From Nitzschia sp. pyKryTriq1 (taxonomy: Eukaryota > Bacillariophyta > Bacillariophyceae > Bacillariales > Bacillariaceae): DNA of 64,000 bases. The translations under genes were made by a program, and so were the position numbers. Location of the stretch: assembly GCA_956465555.1 (NCBI GenBank), contig OY101121.1:62001-126000 (forward strand). Direction: 5' to 3'. Below are positions 12,001-22,232 of the stretch, one piece after another. How positions within the stretch are numbered: the first letter of the stretch is position 1; each line of letters begins with the position of its first letter. The notes beneath the pieces were generated by a model. The model was not told where the DNA came from and searched no databases. It saw only the letters and a list, made by a program, of their open reading frames with translations.

Positions 12001-12283
12001 CGAGCAGCAAGAGTTAGATAAAAACTTTAACTTTACAAATATTCGTACACTCGATAAGGAAACACACATCCGATCACTGTAGGTTACAACAGTTTTCGTC
12101 CTTCTTACACTGCTTTTCTTCTTCTCGGCTTTCTGCTGTTCTTCCTTCTGCTGTACTAGTACTACTAGCATTTTTGCTCGCCGCCGCCACCAAAGTGGCT
12201 TCCGTCAAAATGATCAAGCACAGTGAGGCCGCCGCGAACAGCATCCTTGCCGTGGTGGAGGTGCGAAGAATCATCATCGTCAT
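9045..12283 (-). CDS. Secretory protein with two SET domains, four exons
   Basis: Model on the minus strand: exons 12283-12088, 11907-11650, 11198-11037 and 10810-9045 (793 residues). Frames agree across all three introns. The exon 2 donor is ambiguous because it lies in a GTATG-repeat tract (11650 keeps frame; 11658 would not). Residues 1-35 look like a signal peptide or anchor (ARMLFAAASLCLIIL...). The first SET-like domain spans about 66-215 (GHTGFGVYTTRDIAKG ... GSELFLNYGY) and is split over all exons. The second spans about 353-488 (GGFAQHRIRKGD ... VNHCSD ... EEVFMDYGEEW). SET domains methylate lysine. A signal sequence points to a secretory or plastid route rather than chromatin. Substrate unknown. 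The C-terminal 300 residues match no family I recognise. Confidence 0.75.
10981..11016. repeat. Perfect 36-nt palindrome in an intron
   Basis: Positions 10981-11016 equal their own reverse complement with no mismatch. The core is TGCATGCA-like and the outer arms are TGGCGATG/CATCGCCA. It lies in intron 3 of the double-SET gene, about 20 nt inside the donor at 11036. Confidence 0.95.
11203..11229. repeat. GT dinucleotide run
   Basis: On the gene (minus) strand this is a CA run that ends directly at the acceptor of exon 3 of the double-SET gene, in place of a normal pyrimidine tract. Confidence 0.85.
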
Positions 12284-13004
12284 CCAGTTCTTCTCGATGG
12301 CCTGCTGGTGGATAGTAACTCCTCTTGTAGATGATCATGCATATCCCACTAACAGGGTTGCTACCGCAGGCTTTATGGTGGTGCGTTGTGTGTTTTTGAG
12401 TTTCGAAGATGTTGTTTAGCGATGTGATGTGTGAATGAATGTTGTGAACGAAGGCAGAGTACTAGTCGAGGAGTCTTGTTGTAGCATACTGCTTTGGACG
12501 AAAATGAGTGATTTTGTCGTGCGAGCAATCTTTGATGTGTTCTTGATTCCAATCAATCTTCCATCCACCCCGCGCGCGTAGCATTCTACGCGTTCTGGTA
12601 CAAAGTATTGCTGCTTGTAGTTCCTGGATGAAAAATGAAGCGACGACTCAACCGACCCAGTGAACCACCTCGCGCGGAGTCTGTGTGAATTTTCCACACA
12701 GACAGACTGATATGGGAGAGAGGCCAAAGGCGTTATTTCCAAAGGCCGAGCGACAGGCTGTTTTTGACGCGTCCAGAATGAGTAAAGTTGAGAGACAAAT
12801 TGACCACCACGAGAAAAAACGCGACGAGAAAATACTTTAGGACCGTAATAATCAACGCTGCACGATTTTGGGCAGTGCTACTACTACTGTATTTAAGTAC
12901 AGTATTAGCTGGACGATGATGGGCCGATAATACAAAATAATTACATTCGCAATACTAACTATGCAACAACACTCGCTGGTAGTAGAAAGAAGGGGACAAC
13001 AAGG
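12284..13004. other. Intergenic region, no gene seen
   Basis: Upstream of the double-SET gene and downstream of the PDZ gene (both minus strand). It holds short complementary words around 12560-12690 (GCGCGCG, CACACAGACAGAC) but no supported coding region. The longest minus-strand frame (12416-12742) lacks an upstream ATG and resembles no family. Confidence 0.45.
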
Positions 13005-13340
13005 TCACATTCTCGAAACAAGAAGTCGCGATAAAATGGGAGTACTGCTGCTGCTGCTGCTGGTGGCGGTGGTAGTCGAATTTGGTTGTTGCTGCTGCTG
13101 ATGTTGCTGCTGCTCCTGTTGCTCCTGTTGCTCTTGTTGTTGCTCCTGTTTTACTTGCAGCAACATGGCGGTGGTAGCATTCCAATCAATCGTTGCCACT
13201 TGAAGAGTTATGGTTCCTGTCAATTCTTGCAAACATTGCACGGTAGCGGCAGTAGTAGATGGGCAGGGCCGTCCATTGATTTGCAGTATTTTTTGACCAA
13301 TTTCAAGTTGCCGACTGCTGCTGTTGCTACTACTACCATT

Positions 13341-13374
<34 letters not shown>

Positions 13375-14730
13375 GCAGCCGCAGTCGTTGTCGCCGTCGT
13401 CAGACCTGCAATAAGAATCGATTGAATCTGAACACTCTTTCTCAAGGAAATTCCCAATTTGGTCTGTGGGGTAGGTTTGGACAAGGACACGGTGAATCTA
13501 TCCAACAATACGGGTTCCAGAAGAATAGGCATCGTCGCTGCTGTTGTCGCTGCCGTCGTTGTCGTTGTATTGTTGCTCCTACTTCTTCTTCTTCTTCTTG
13601 AGGAGGAGGTAGTACTCGAGGTAGCAGTAGTAGTAGTATTGGAAGTAGCCGCTCTACTACCACTCCTAGTAGTAGCGGTAGTAGTACCAGTACTAGTGCC
13701 AGTACAGTTGTTGTCGTCTCGAACAACTTCCAGCGATACCATTGGGTGTGCGTCTTGCAATTGCTGGATCACTTCAGGGGTCGTTTTTGGACATGGCAAG
13801 CCATTTACAAATAGCACTGTACAGGTACTACTACTACTATCTTCTCTGTCTTTGTCTTCGTCGTCGTTGTCTTTTTTGTCATGGAAAAGCTGGTCGCGGC
13901 GGCATACCGATCCAAACAAGCCATCCCTCGTGACTCGTGTGAGTTTTATTTGTTTGGTCGTTTGATGTTTTTGGAATGAAAGACCTAGTAGTAGTGGTAT
14001 TGGTAGTGCTGGAAGAGAAGGAGTGGATTCATCATTGTCATTGTCGTCGTTTTCGTCGTCGTTTTCGTTTGCTTCGTCGTCGTCGTTGTCGTTGTCGTTT
14101 GCTGGTGCTGGCACAGCTGGTGGTGGTGGAGGCTTTTCCTTTTCGATTTCCACGAGTATACGAAGAGGATTGGAATGGAGTGTGCTGGTGCCCCATCCAT
14201 CTAGAGTCTCAATCGTCAATCGATGATGATGATGATGCTGCTGCTGATGACTCTTGCTCCTGGTAGTTTCTTGCTCTTCTTTTTCTGCTTCTGCTTGTTG
14301 TTGCAATTGTTGTTGCAATTGTAGTACTTCTTCTAGTAGTTGTTGGTGGACTTGTTGAAGAGTGGTACCACGTCGGATTGCCTTTCCCTGAATACACAAC
14401 AAACATTGTCCCGGTCGAATGTGGGTTTTGGAACCAAAGGGACGACCCAGAGTACTATCCACCGTCTGTACAAAAATAAATCCTAATCGTTCTTGAAAGG
14501 TAATCCCAACAAGCTCGTTCAGCGCCATGACCACCACCGATGGCATTAATAACGTCGGGGATGATGATGCTGTTGATAATGTTGATGTTGATGATAATGA
14601 TGATGTTAATGTTGATAATGACGGTAACAATACGCTGGCGACAATATGAGTGGCATGATGCACATGCGCATGCACGAGTTCTTGTGCCAGCTGAAAGAGG
14701 CGAGTTTCCATGATCATGCTGTCAGCGCCA

Positions 14731-14763
<33 letters not shown>

Positions 14764-14789
14764 ACTTTTTGTTGGGAGGAGCCCATCAT
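13005..14789 (-). CDS. Protein with three PDZ-like domains and low-complexity linkers
   Basis: Single exon, 594 residues from the MM pair at 14789. The frame stays open to an ATG at 15038, but that 83-residue extension has no feature. Three PDZ-like segments are recognisable. The first (GFIFVQTVDSTLGRPFG ... GQCLLCIQGKAIRRG) lies in the N-terminal third. The second starts at LLGLSFQKHQTTKQIKL and runs to CTVLFVNGLPCPKTT. The third runs from TKLGISLRKSVQIQSILIAG to GQKILQINGRPCPSTTAATV. They are separated by Asn/Asp, Thr/Ser and Gln runs coded by trinucleotide repeats. PDZ domains bind C-terminal peptides, so a scaffold role is inferred. No membrane segment is seen. The C-terminus is Gln-rich and then Ser/Thr-rich. 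Confidence 0.65.
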
Positions 14790-15438
14790 TGTGTGTTTGT
14801 TTGTTTGTTTGTTTGTTTGTGACAAGAAGAACAAGCCCACACAGAGTATATTATCGGCTTGGAGGAGACTGACACTACCGAGGTACTGTACCGAGGTAGT
14901 ACTGTAGCTCAAATAATAGTGTTGTTGGTTGGAAGGGAAGGGAAGGGAAGAGTTATCACCGGTAGTTTTGCGAGATGGTAATAATGTACACGAGCGATGA
15001 TCCTGTATGTTGGGTGTGAGAAAGTGAGAAAGTGTCATGAGAAAGATTCATGAAGATGCACATAATAATAATATGCGTACACGTACGCTCGATACAGTAC
15101 ATGATAAGTGATGACGTGATGATGACGTTGCCGCCGAGCAATGCCCGAAACTAAAAGGGGGGCGAGCGCGCTGCTGTTGTGAAAGGGGGAAGGGGGCAAT
15201 AATCCCCTCCCAAAACCATTCAATAATGAGCAATGACACCGAGACAGATAGTACGCACTGTGTGTGTGTTTGTTTTCGACCGGCATCGCTTTTTGGTTTT
15301 TGGTTGTTTTTCGTATCATCCATCATCAGGCACACTTCCACCATCATCATCATACCTGTACGACATTTCCATTTCCATTTCCATTTCCAGTTTCCGCAAT
15401 AAGTTTCGTACAGTACATTATTACCTACAGTATTCAGT
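14790..15438. other. Shared divergent promoter region
   Basis: About 650 nt between the PDZ gene (-) and the methyltransferase gene (+). It holds a TTTG run (14794-14820), a GGGAA run (about 14934-14948), a CCATTT run (about 15367-15387) and GTACTGTACC words. No gene is supported. Confidence 0.45.
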
Positions 15439-16752
15439 ATGGCTCTACCAGTGGTAGTAGGAGGAGCGAGCAAGACGACGACGACTCGTCCATCCTCCTC
15501 CTCCTCCTCCTCTTCAAGTAGAAGTAGAAGCAGTACTAGCAGTACTACTAGTACCCGCACCATGAGGATTGGTCTTGTGGTAGTGTTTATGGTTGGATCG
15601 ACGCTACTGAAATACCCCTCGATTCTAAAATCATTCTTGGTGGTGGTGGGACCATCGTCCTCCGCCTCTTCCAGCACCACCACCACCACCACCACCACCA
15701 GCACGACAGAAATATCCAGCACAGCATTGTCATCCTCATCCTCCTCATCCTCCTCGTCTTCGCATCGTTTGTCGTGGCGAGATTTACCGGATGGTTGCGT
15801 GACGCGTCCATACAAGAGTGGACCCATGACGACAATGTCATCATCAACATCATCAGAACCATCATCATCATTTTCCATCCCTCAAGTCCTCGAAGATGCC
15901 TTTCGGCTACTCGATGCTCATTTGGATGAACACGCTCCCTTGAGCGGTCACGATAATACCGGTAGTACTACTAGTAGTACTACTACTACTAGTAGACGTC
16001 GTTATTGGAAAGATGTACGACCCATGAGTGTGGCAGCGACTTCCTTGCAAGGATATAAAGTCAACTTTTTGTGGAATGTCATTCAACGATGGAAGGACGG
16101 CGATGGCGCCGACGACGGCGATGGCGGCGGCGATAACAAAAAAAAGGTGGAATGCCGTACGGTATGTGAGGTCGGTCTCAATGCGGGACATTCGTCCGTC
16201 TTGTGGTTGGAAGCCTGTCCGGAAGCCAATGCCGTCCTGTTTGATTTGCCCAAGAATCGGTACAGTCAAGCGGCCTATGACTTTTTGAAGTTGCACTATG
16301 CCAGTCGAATCACGGCCATTACCTTGGGAAATTCCCTCGAAACGATTCCTCAATATATTATTCAACAACAACAACAAAATCAACAGCAACAGCAGCATAG
16401 CAACGGTTCTTCCCGTCCTTTGCGTTGCGATTTGATTGCCATTGATGGATCCAAGGATCCATCGATACGATATCAAGATATGGAACATTTCAAGACCGTC
16501 GCACATGCCGACACGTTATTATTATTGGACGATGCAAGCTTTGACGTCATGAAGGCCGAGTATCTTGTTCTGTCCAAGAATAAAAACAGCCTAGACAAGG
16601 CCATGCAACAAGAGGACAATAAATTGGACTTGAATGCGCTCTATTCGGCACTGGTCGTGACGGATTATTTGCAATTGGATGGGGCCTGTGCCAGTCCTGG
16701 AGCACTGAATGCTCGACAAAATGCTTCCATTGCGGCACATTATATACTCTAG
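15439..16752 (+). CDS. Membrane-anchored class I SAM-dependent methyltransferase-like protein
   Basis: Single exon, 437 residues, ATG at 15439. A Ser/Thr-rich N-terminus is followed by a hydrophobic anchor (MRIGLVVVFMVGSTLL, about residues 42-70) and a Ser/Thr/poly-coded stem. The catalytic part begins near residue 195. VCEVGLNAGHSSVLWLEACP matches the SAM-binding glycine loop with a following helix; VLFDL is the acidic end of strand 2; RCDLIAIDGSKD and LLLLDDAS are the later strands. This resembles the Methyltransf_24-like group. A type II membrane protein facing the secretory lumen is inferred. Substrate unknown. It sits divergently from the PDZ gene, with no evident functional link. Confidence 0.6.
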   Translation: MALPVVVGGASKTTTTRPSSSSSSSSSRSRSSTSSTTSTRTMRIGLVVVFMVGSTLLKYPSILKSFLVVVGPSSSASSSTTTTTTTTSTTEISSTALSSSSSSSSSSSHRLSWRDLPDGCVTRPYKSGPMTTMSSSTSSEPSSSFSIPQVLEDAFRLLDAHLDEHAPLSGHDNTGSTTSSTTTTSRRRYWKDVRPMSVAATSLQGYKVNFLWNVIQRWKDGDGADDGDGGGDNKKKVECRTVCEVGLNAGHSSVLWLEACPEANAVLFDLPKNRYSQAAYDFLKLHYASRITAITLGNSLETIPQYIIQQQQQNQQQQQHSNGSSRPLRCDLIAIDGSKDPSIRYQDMEHFKTVAHADTLLLLDDASFDVMKAEYLVLSKNKNSLDKAMQQEDNKLDLNALYSALVVTDYLQLDGACASPGALNARQNASIAAHYIL

Positions 16753-17188
16753 TAGTAGAGTAGTATGATCTATATAATATCTATGATCTACGATCTATGA
16801 CCATGACAGACGACACGAGTACCTTTTTATTATGTGTACTTTGTACGTATAATGTAAGAGAGAGTCGATCGAGATTCTTGCCACAAACAACAAACAAACT
16901 CAAATACGGTTACTCTACTCTACTCTACTCTACTCTACTCTACTCTAGTACTCGACTACTACTACTTGAATGTCTTCTCTACTACTAGCTAGTAGTGGAG
17001 GTATTCGTACTCTCTACTCTAGTAGTCGTCGTATACTCTACTCTCTACTAGTAGTAGTAGCTCTACTAGCTACTAGTAGAGAGTACTACAAGTAGTAGTA
17101 AATAGTTTCTACTCCACTACTCTAGTAGCTAGTAGTAAAATATAAAAGTTCAGTAGTTTGTCTGCGGTCATGCTGTGGTAGACTACTA
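16753..17188. other. TAG/CTA-rich spacer with inverted repeats
   Basis: No gene. CTCTA pentamers run at about 16913-16946. Perfect 16-bp inverted arms lie at 17039-17054 and 17070-17085 with a 15-nt loop. The segment leads directly into the satellite at 17189. Confidence 0.7.
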
Positions 17189-17580
<392 letters not shown>

Positions 17581-18537
17581 GAGGAGACGTGGAGTGTCAA
17601 CAACTTAGGGCTGCTCATACAGTACCAGCTAGCCAGGTACCGTAGTACATCGCTGTCGGAAATCGTGCTGGACAGATGGCCAGACGTAGTGAATCGAATG
17701 TGTCGACAGCTCGTGATCGAGTTCCACGTCTCAGTTTGGATACTCGGAACGATCGATCGATCTGCTCCATAAAAATAATAACATTGCGTACGAGGAGTAC
17801 TTTTCAATGGCATCCGCGATAGTAGTAGTAGTTCTATCACGGGCGCTTTTATTCTTTGTTCGCTCGGTCATTCATTTTACACGGCCATTCATTTTCCAGG
17901 TATGTAGTAGCAGAGGGAGGGCGCGAAGGCTTCGCGACAACCGAGAGAACGAAAGAGATGGGCTTCGCCTTCACCAAGTGCCAAGTACGAACCCGGACTG
18001 TGCCTGTACATAGTTCTACGCAAATAAACTCGGTATTTCTTCCTGACGACGCTTTCTTCATCCATTTTAAGTGACGAACATTTTCCATTATTAATCGACG
18101 GAACAACAACTATGCAACTTTCTGCATCAACGCGAAGGACAAGCTGTTATAAATATTGCTTTTCGAAAGCTGCTGTGCAGGATACGGATAAATTTACGCC
18201 ACCTCAAAGTAATCATCTATTGTCGCCCCCTCGTCGGTAAATTATCAAACTTATTATTTTGGAGGATCTAAAAGCTATTGCAAAGTGCTACCAGTGCAAT
18301 TCTATTTTAAAACTTGTAGTAGGCGGGGGTTCGCAGCTGCAGATATATGGCACTCCTGACGAAATGAGAACAGACAACTAAACAGGCAAGTCACATATGT
18401 ACCATAAATAATAATGCAAAGCGAAGAATCATCATCACACACACACACACACACAGAGAGGCGACGACGAAGCGCATCCATGAAAATGTGTAACCACGTG
18501 CAGGTCGGCGTGATAATTTCCTCAAGTTCTGAAGGTC
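17581..18537. other. Intergenic region, no gene seen
   Basis: About 950 nt without a supported gene. A CA run (about 18436-18453) and short frames are present. It ends at the conserved element shared with the galaxin-like gene (see 18538). Confidence 0.45.
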
Positions 18538-18585
18538 CGAAAATCGATTCCAGATCTGCTCACAATTTCGGATCAGCTCGAAATC
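18538..18585 (+). promoter_or_regulatory. Upstream element shared with the galaxin-like gene
   Basis: The stretch containing AAATCGATTCCAGATCTGCT and ending ATTTCGGATCA recurs at about 37093-37129 and 37504-37541. Weaker similarity continues upstream for about 50 nt. It lies about 140 nt before the ATG of the secreted protein at 18723. Function as a promoter element is inferred from position and conservation only. Confidence 0.55.
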
Positions 18586-18620
18586 GCAATTCTACTACTG
18601 CGCTAAAAAATAAAATCATT

Positions 18621-18702
18621 GTGAGTAGTAGTAGACAGACTACACCATTTGTCGTTCATTCTTTCTTCCCGAGGTCTCACCAGCTCTTCTTTTCATGCAC
18701 AG
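18621..18702 (+). other. Probable 5' UTR intron
   Basis: A GTGAGT donor at 18621 and a pyrimidine-rich tract ending in GCACAG at 18702 bound an 82-nt segment between the shared upstream element and the ATG at 18723. Size and sites fit the introns elsewhere in this window. Confidence 0.4.
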
Positions 18703-18722
18703 GAACGTCGTCGATCATCATC

Positions 18723-19742
18723 ATGTTTTCTTTCAACAAGTTTGTGTTTGCGGCGCTCTTCCTCGCTGGTGGCGTCTCGGCCAACAAGAAGTCCACGACT
18801 ACTGAGCAGATTTTGCTCGAGAAGGTGGAAGAACTCGAGAGAAGGCTGGACGCCCTCTCCAGTAACAAAAAGAGGGGATCCTTAACCAACTCAGGTTCTG
18901 CCCATCGAAAGACCAGAGGTGAACTCAAAAAGGAAGCTTCCACCCAAAGTGGACCTTCCAATAGGCGTCTTGGTAAAGGCGGTAAGGGGGGGGTCGACTT
19001 TGGCACCGGTGGTATCTGCTACCAAGACGATCTGGTCACTCTTGCAAGCTTTGACCTTGACGAAACTGGTATTAACGGCGACTTAGATCGAGCCTCCCTT
19101 GAGTTCGGGCTCATCGATGTTGAGAAGGACCACTCGGTGACCATTGAGGTCAGCGCTACCACCCTGCTGGCAGTAGCTAAAGGAGGAGAAGTTGCTGATC
19201 CACTAGAATCGAGCGATGATACTTCTCAGGTCTACATTGTTGGAGCTGGGGTACTTGTTTACCCGATTCTTCAGTACTGTGGAGACTTCATTAAGCAATG
19301 TAAATCCTTGAAAACGAAAAAGACTGAGGAACAGGTCAACACCTGTGTTGTCGATGCCTGCCGCGCTTCCACGGATCCAACGTATGTGCGTGCTGTCAAG
19401 CCATCCCCTTTCCTCCCACTTGATGTTGCCGTGATTGGTGGCTACACTAGTAATGTGGATGGTGATCGTCGCTTGGAGCCAGATGTTTATTACGAGATTC
19501 TTGGACAGTTGGAGCTCTCCACGACGACTGTCAAGTTTTTTATTCCCGGCGACTCCCTTGAAGATGGGCCGTATCTCCTTGACATGGCCTTCGTTGCTGC
19601 CGTGTTAGGGACCAACGTAGACCTTGACAATCCGGAACTCGCAGACTGGCAGCTAGCCGGGGCTGTTCTTGGTCCCCATATGATTGAGGTCGAGACCACT
19701 GACACTTCCTATGAGGTGTGTGACTATGGGGTTGATGTGTAA
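18723..19742 (+). CDS. Secreted protein with N-terminal coiled coil, unknown family
   Basis: 339 residues from the ATG at 18723, chosen because it opens directly with a signal peptide (MFSFNKFVFAALFLAGGVSA); the frame is open upstream to 18414 without such a feature. Residues about 27-50 (EQILLEKVEELERRLDALSS) form a short coiled coil with heptad Leu. A basic linker follows, then a predicted globular region from about residue 97 (GGICYQDDLVTLASFDLDETG) with paired Cys (YCGDFIKQCKSL, NTCVVDACRAS) and alternating beta-type stretches (VYIVGAGVLVYPIL, DVAVIGGYTSN). I do not recognise the family. Its signal peptide closely resembles that of the galaxin-like gene at 37585, and both share an upstream element. 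A possible 5' UTR intron precedes the ATG. Confidence 0.7.
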   Translation: MFSFNKFVFAALFLAGGVSANKKSTTTEQILLEKVEELERRLDALSSNKKRGSLTNSGSAHRKTRGELKKEASTQSGPSNRRLGKGGKGGVDFGTGGICYQDDLVTLASFDLDETGINGDLDRASLEFGLIDVEKDHSVTIEVSATTLLAVAKGGEVADPLESSDDTSQVYIVGAGVLVYPILQYCGDFIKQCKSLKTKKTEEQVNTCVVDACRASTDPTYVRAVKPSPFLPLDVAVIGGYTSNVDGDRRLEPDVYYEILGQLELSTTTVKFFIPGDSLEDGPYLLDMAFVAAVLGTNVDLDNPELADWQLAGAVLGPHMIEVETTDTSYEVCDYGVDV

Positions 19743-20770
19743 CTATGAAGAGGTAAATTGGGTGTAGTCCAAGAACTGAAGAAGTGTCCTCCCTGACAGC
19801 GACTAGAGACGATTGGTGCTGGTGAAGATATCTGGTGAAATCTCCTCGCAAAAAAAAAAGCAAAGAAGTGTGGTGGTGATGGTGGCCCCTGTCGTGAATT
19901 TATGTGTCTCAAAATAGTATTAACTCTAGTAGATGGCAGAATTTATGTACTACAGTATGTATTTTAAAATAATGTTATTAACTTTAGTTCTTGACAGAAG
20001 AAGATAGCCGTAGTAGGGGGTGCACGGACCGCATGATCGCTACGTGTACTCTCTCTCGTCTCTCTCTCTCTACTAGTAGTAGTAGTAGATTACTATATCG
20101 TAAAGCAGCAAAGAAAATCTATTTTAGTTACTACTTTAATAGTATATATCGTAAAGGAGCGAAAAAGTGCACTGTCTATTTTAGTTACTACCTTAATAGT
20201 AGTAGTAGTAGTAGTAGTATCGAAACGAGCATATCGAGGAGAGATTGTTCCCACGGAGTGAGAGTAAGCAAATAATCTGACCATTCGAGACAGAAGGACC
20301 GTGAGACGGGTGGTTTGGTGCGGTGTGGTACTATCGCGGTAATGGTATCGTCGTAATGCTTTTGGATTTGGATCGGGCGGGAGTCTTAAGAAGGACACGC
20401 CAGTCTGCACGCTGAAAGACTATGCATCCGGCGAGAAAGTCCAGATCACGTCCGACAGGGTCGCCCACTAGTAGTAGAGTAGAGAGAGAGTGAGTAGAGA
20501 GAGGTAGGAGACTAGTACAGTACTTGTACTACCTGGTACCGGTACATCGCCAGCGCCAGAAAAACAAAGGTTTTTGATGGTCGGTTGAGTCAATTCGGAC
20601 TGTCCGCCACACCATGCCAGCTCAGCGACGGATTTCTTCTCCTCGCGCATCCGTCCGTCTTGCTTTTTCTTCGCATCTATTCTATCACAACGCGATAAAT
20701 CGCGTTTACCGGTTTCGGATGGTGCACCGCATATCCCACCCGTCATAGTTGAGTTCTTCATATTATTCCA
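19743..20770. other. Intergenic region with dispersed repeat copies
   Basis: No supported gene. It holds two adjacent copies of the dispersed repeat described at 20095-20200, CT and TAG runs around 20050-20090, and a CAT/ATG trinucleotide run (about 20772-20808) that begins the SirB coding frame. Confidence 0.5.
20095..20200 (+). repeat. Two tandem copies of a dispersed ~50-bp repeat
   Basis: Copy 1 (about 20095-20142) and copy 2 (about 20143-20200) share TATCGTAAAG-AGC-AA then TATTTTAGTTACTAC-TTAATAGT. Further copies lie at about 43304-43345 (same strand), 47968-48018 (inverted) and, in part, 62278-62293 (inverted). No protein is coded. Confidence 0.8.
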
Positions 20771-22057
20771 ATGATGACAATGATGATGATGATGATGATG
20801 ATGATGAATCCTCAAGGTCATAATGGTGCAAGTGTTGGTAAGCCGCGACGACGAGGAGGAGGCAAAGCCGTGTTGGCGTTGTTGTTGTTGTTGTTGTGGT
20901 TGGATCGTTCCCCCCAAACAACAACATGTGATGCATTTGCATTTAATACTGCGAGGAATAACGCCATGAGCAAGAGCAAGATCCGGCAAGGAAGTAGTAG
21001 TAGCCGACTGTTCAATACCAATGGAGAACAAGAAAAAGAACAAGAACAAGAACCGGACCTCTTTGAGTACTTTGATCCTCTTTTGAGTCCCCACGCGTAT
21101 CCCAATGGAATTTCTCCCGACCAAACACCACTGCAACCAGTGGTTGATGATGCCTCTTTTCCAACAATGAAACAGGCCAAACCCCAATTCGGTAATCCCT
21201 TTGGGATTGACTACTTGTCGCAAAAAAAAGGACAAGAAGCAGCAGCAAAAGTAGAGACGGATACTGATACTGATACTACTGCTGCTGCTGCTCCCAGCAA
21301 GAACAACGACGATGAGGATTTGTTTGACTTTTTCGATCCACTGCTCAGTCCGCACGCGTATCCGAATGGAATTTCTCCCACGACCAGCAGCAGCAGCAAC
21401 ATGAAGAAACAAGAATCAGCACCACCACAACCTTTGGAAGTTGTAGACGTTGTAGAAGAAGAAGAAGAAGATGATCGATACAATCCCTTGAGATTCAAGA
21501 GCCTACTAGGAGTACCGGTAGGTGGATCATCATCATCATCCTCGGCGTCATCCTCCAAAAAGAAGAAGAAGAAGAAGAAGATTGGTATTTTACTAATGGA
21601 TCATGGATCAAGGAATCCAGCTAGCAATGCTCGATTGCATCGTCTCGCGGAACTTTACCAATTGACCATTGCGGGTGAAAATGCTGGAGTTGGTGGTAAT
21701 AACGCGGAAGAAGAAGAAGAAGAAGAAGAAGAAGAAAGTCACGAGATTGTCGTCTTGGGAGCGCACATGGAAATTGCCACGCCGAGTATTCCGGATCAAT
21801 TAAAGGCTCTGGTTCGGGACCATGGCGTGGAGGAAATTGTCTGCCATCCCTATTTCCTATCTCCGGGACGGCACGTGACGGAAGATATTCCCCAGATCGT
21901 CCAACAGGCCATTGTCGATCTGGCGATTCCGAAACACATTCCAGTCATTACGACGGATCCGGTCGGATCGAATACCCAACTCATGATTGGTGCCATCCAT
22001 TCGTTGGTACGGGAAAACTCACAGGTACTTCGAGAACGAAAAAAGAAGAATGTCTAA
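20771..22057 (+). CDS. sirB: Plastid sirohydrochlorin ferrochelatase (SirB/CbiX family)
   Basis: Single exon, 428 residues. After a Met run, a hydrophobic signal (AVLALLLLLLWL) is followed by CDAFAFNTARN, the A-F-x cleavage motif of diatom plastid presequences. The catalytic domain spans about 271-425: GILLMDHGSRNPASNARL contains the catalytic HGS, and CHPYFLSPGRHVTEDIP the second metal-binding His and PYFLSPG signature. The enzyme inserts iron into sirohydrochlorin to make siroheme for plastid sulfite and nitrite reductases. A Lys run (about 262-269) and a Glu run (about 312-325) are insertions. The linker carries a near-perfect duplicated 20-residue motif (FDPLLSPHAYPNGISP at about residues 99 and 186) not part of the family. 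Confidence 0.85.
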   Translation: MMTMMMMMMMMMNPQGHNGASVGKPRRRGGGKAVLALLLLLLWLDRSPQTTTCDAFAFNTARNNAMSKSKIRQGSSSSRLFNTNGEQEKEQEQEPDLFEYFDPLLSPHAYPNGISPDQTPLQPVVDDASFPTMKQAKPQFGNPFGIDYLSQKKGQEAAAKVETDTDTDTTAAAAPSKNNDDEDLFDFFDPLLSPHAYPNGISPTTSSSSNMKKQESAPPQPLEVVDVVEEEEEDDRYNPLRFKSLLGVPVGGSSSSSSASSSKKKKKKKKIGILLMDHGSRNPASNARLHRLAELYQLTIAGENAGVGGNNAEEEEEEEEEESHEIVVLGAHMEIATPSIPDQLKALVRDHGVEEIVCHPYFLSPGRHVTEDIPQIVQQAIVDLAIPKHIPVITTDPVGSNTQLMIGAIHSLVRENSQVLRERKKKNV

Positions 22058-22232
22058 TCTAAAATTAATCAAGAAATAATAAAACAGAAACATTATTTGT
22101 TTAGAATTTAGAAGAATGCAATACAATCATAGTTTCTGATTTTTCGTTTTGGTGTTTAACAAGTAAGAGAAGCGTGTAAAGTCTTGGATAGGATAGTAGT
22201 GGAGAAGAGATGTATTAGCACATCACGAACGA

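Noticed and set aside
12416-12742. 108-codon minus-strand frame
   Set aside because: Begins with a non-ATG codon and has no domain or splice support.
15048-15878. 276-codon minus-strand frame overlapping the methyltransferase gene
   Set aside because: It is the antisense shadow of Ser/Thr repeat codons and has no domain.
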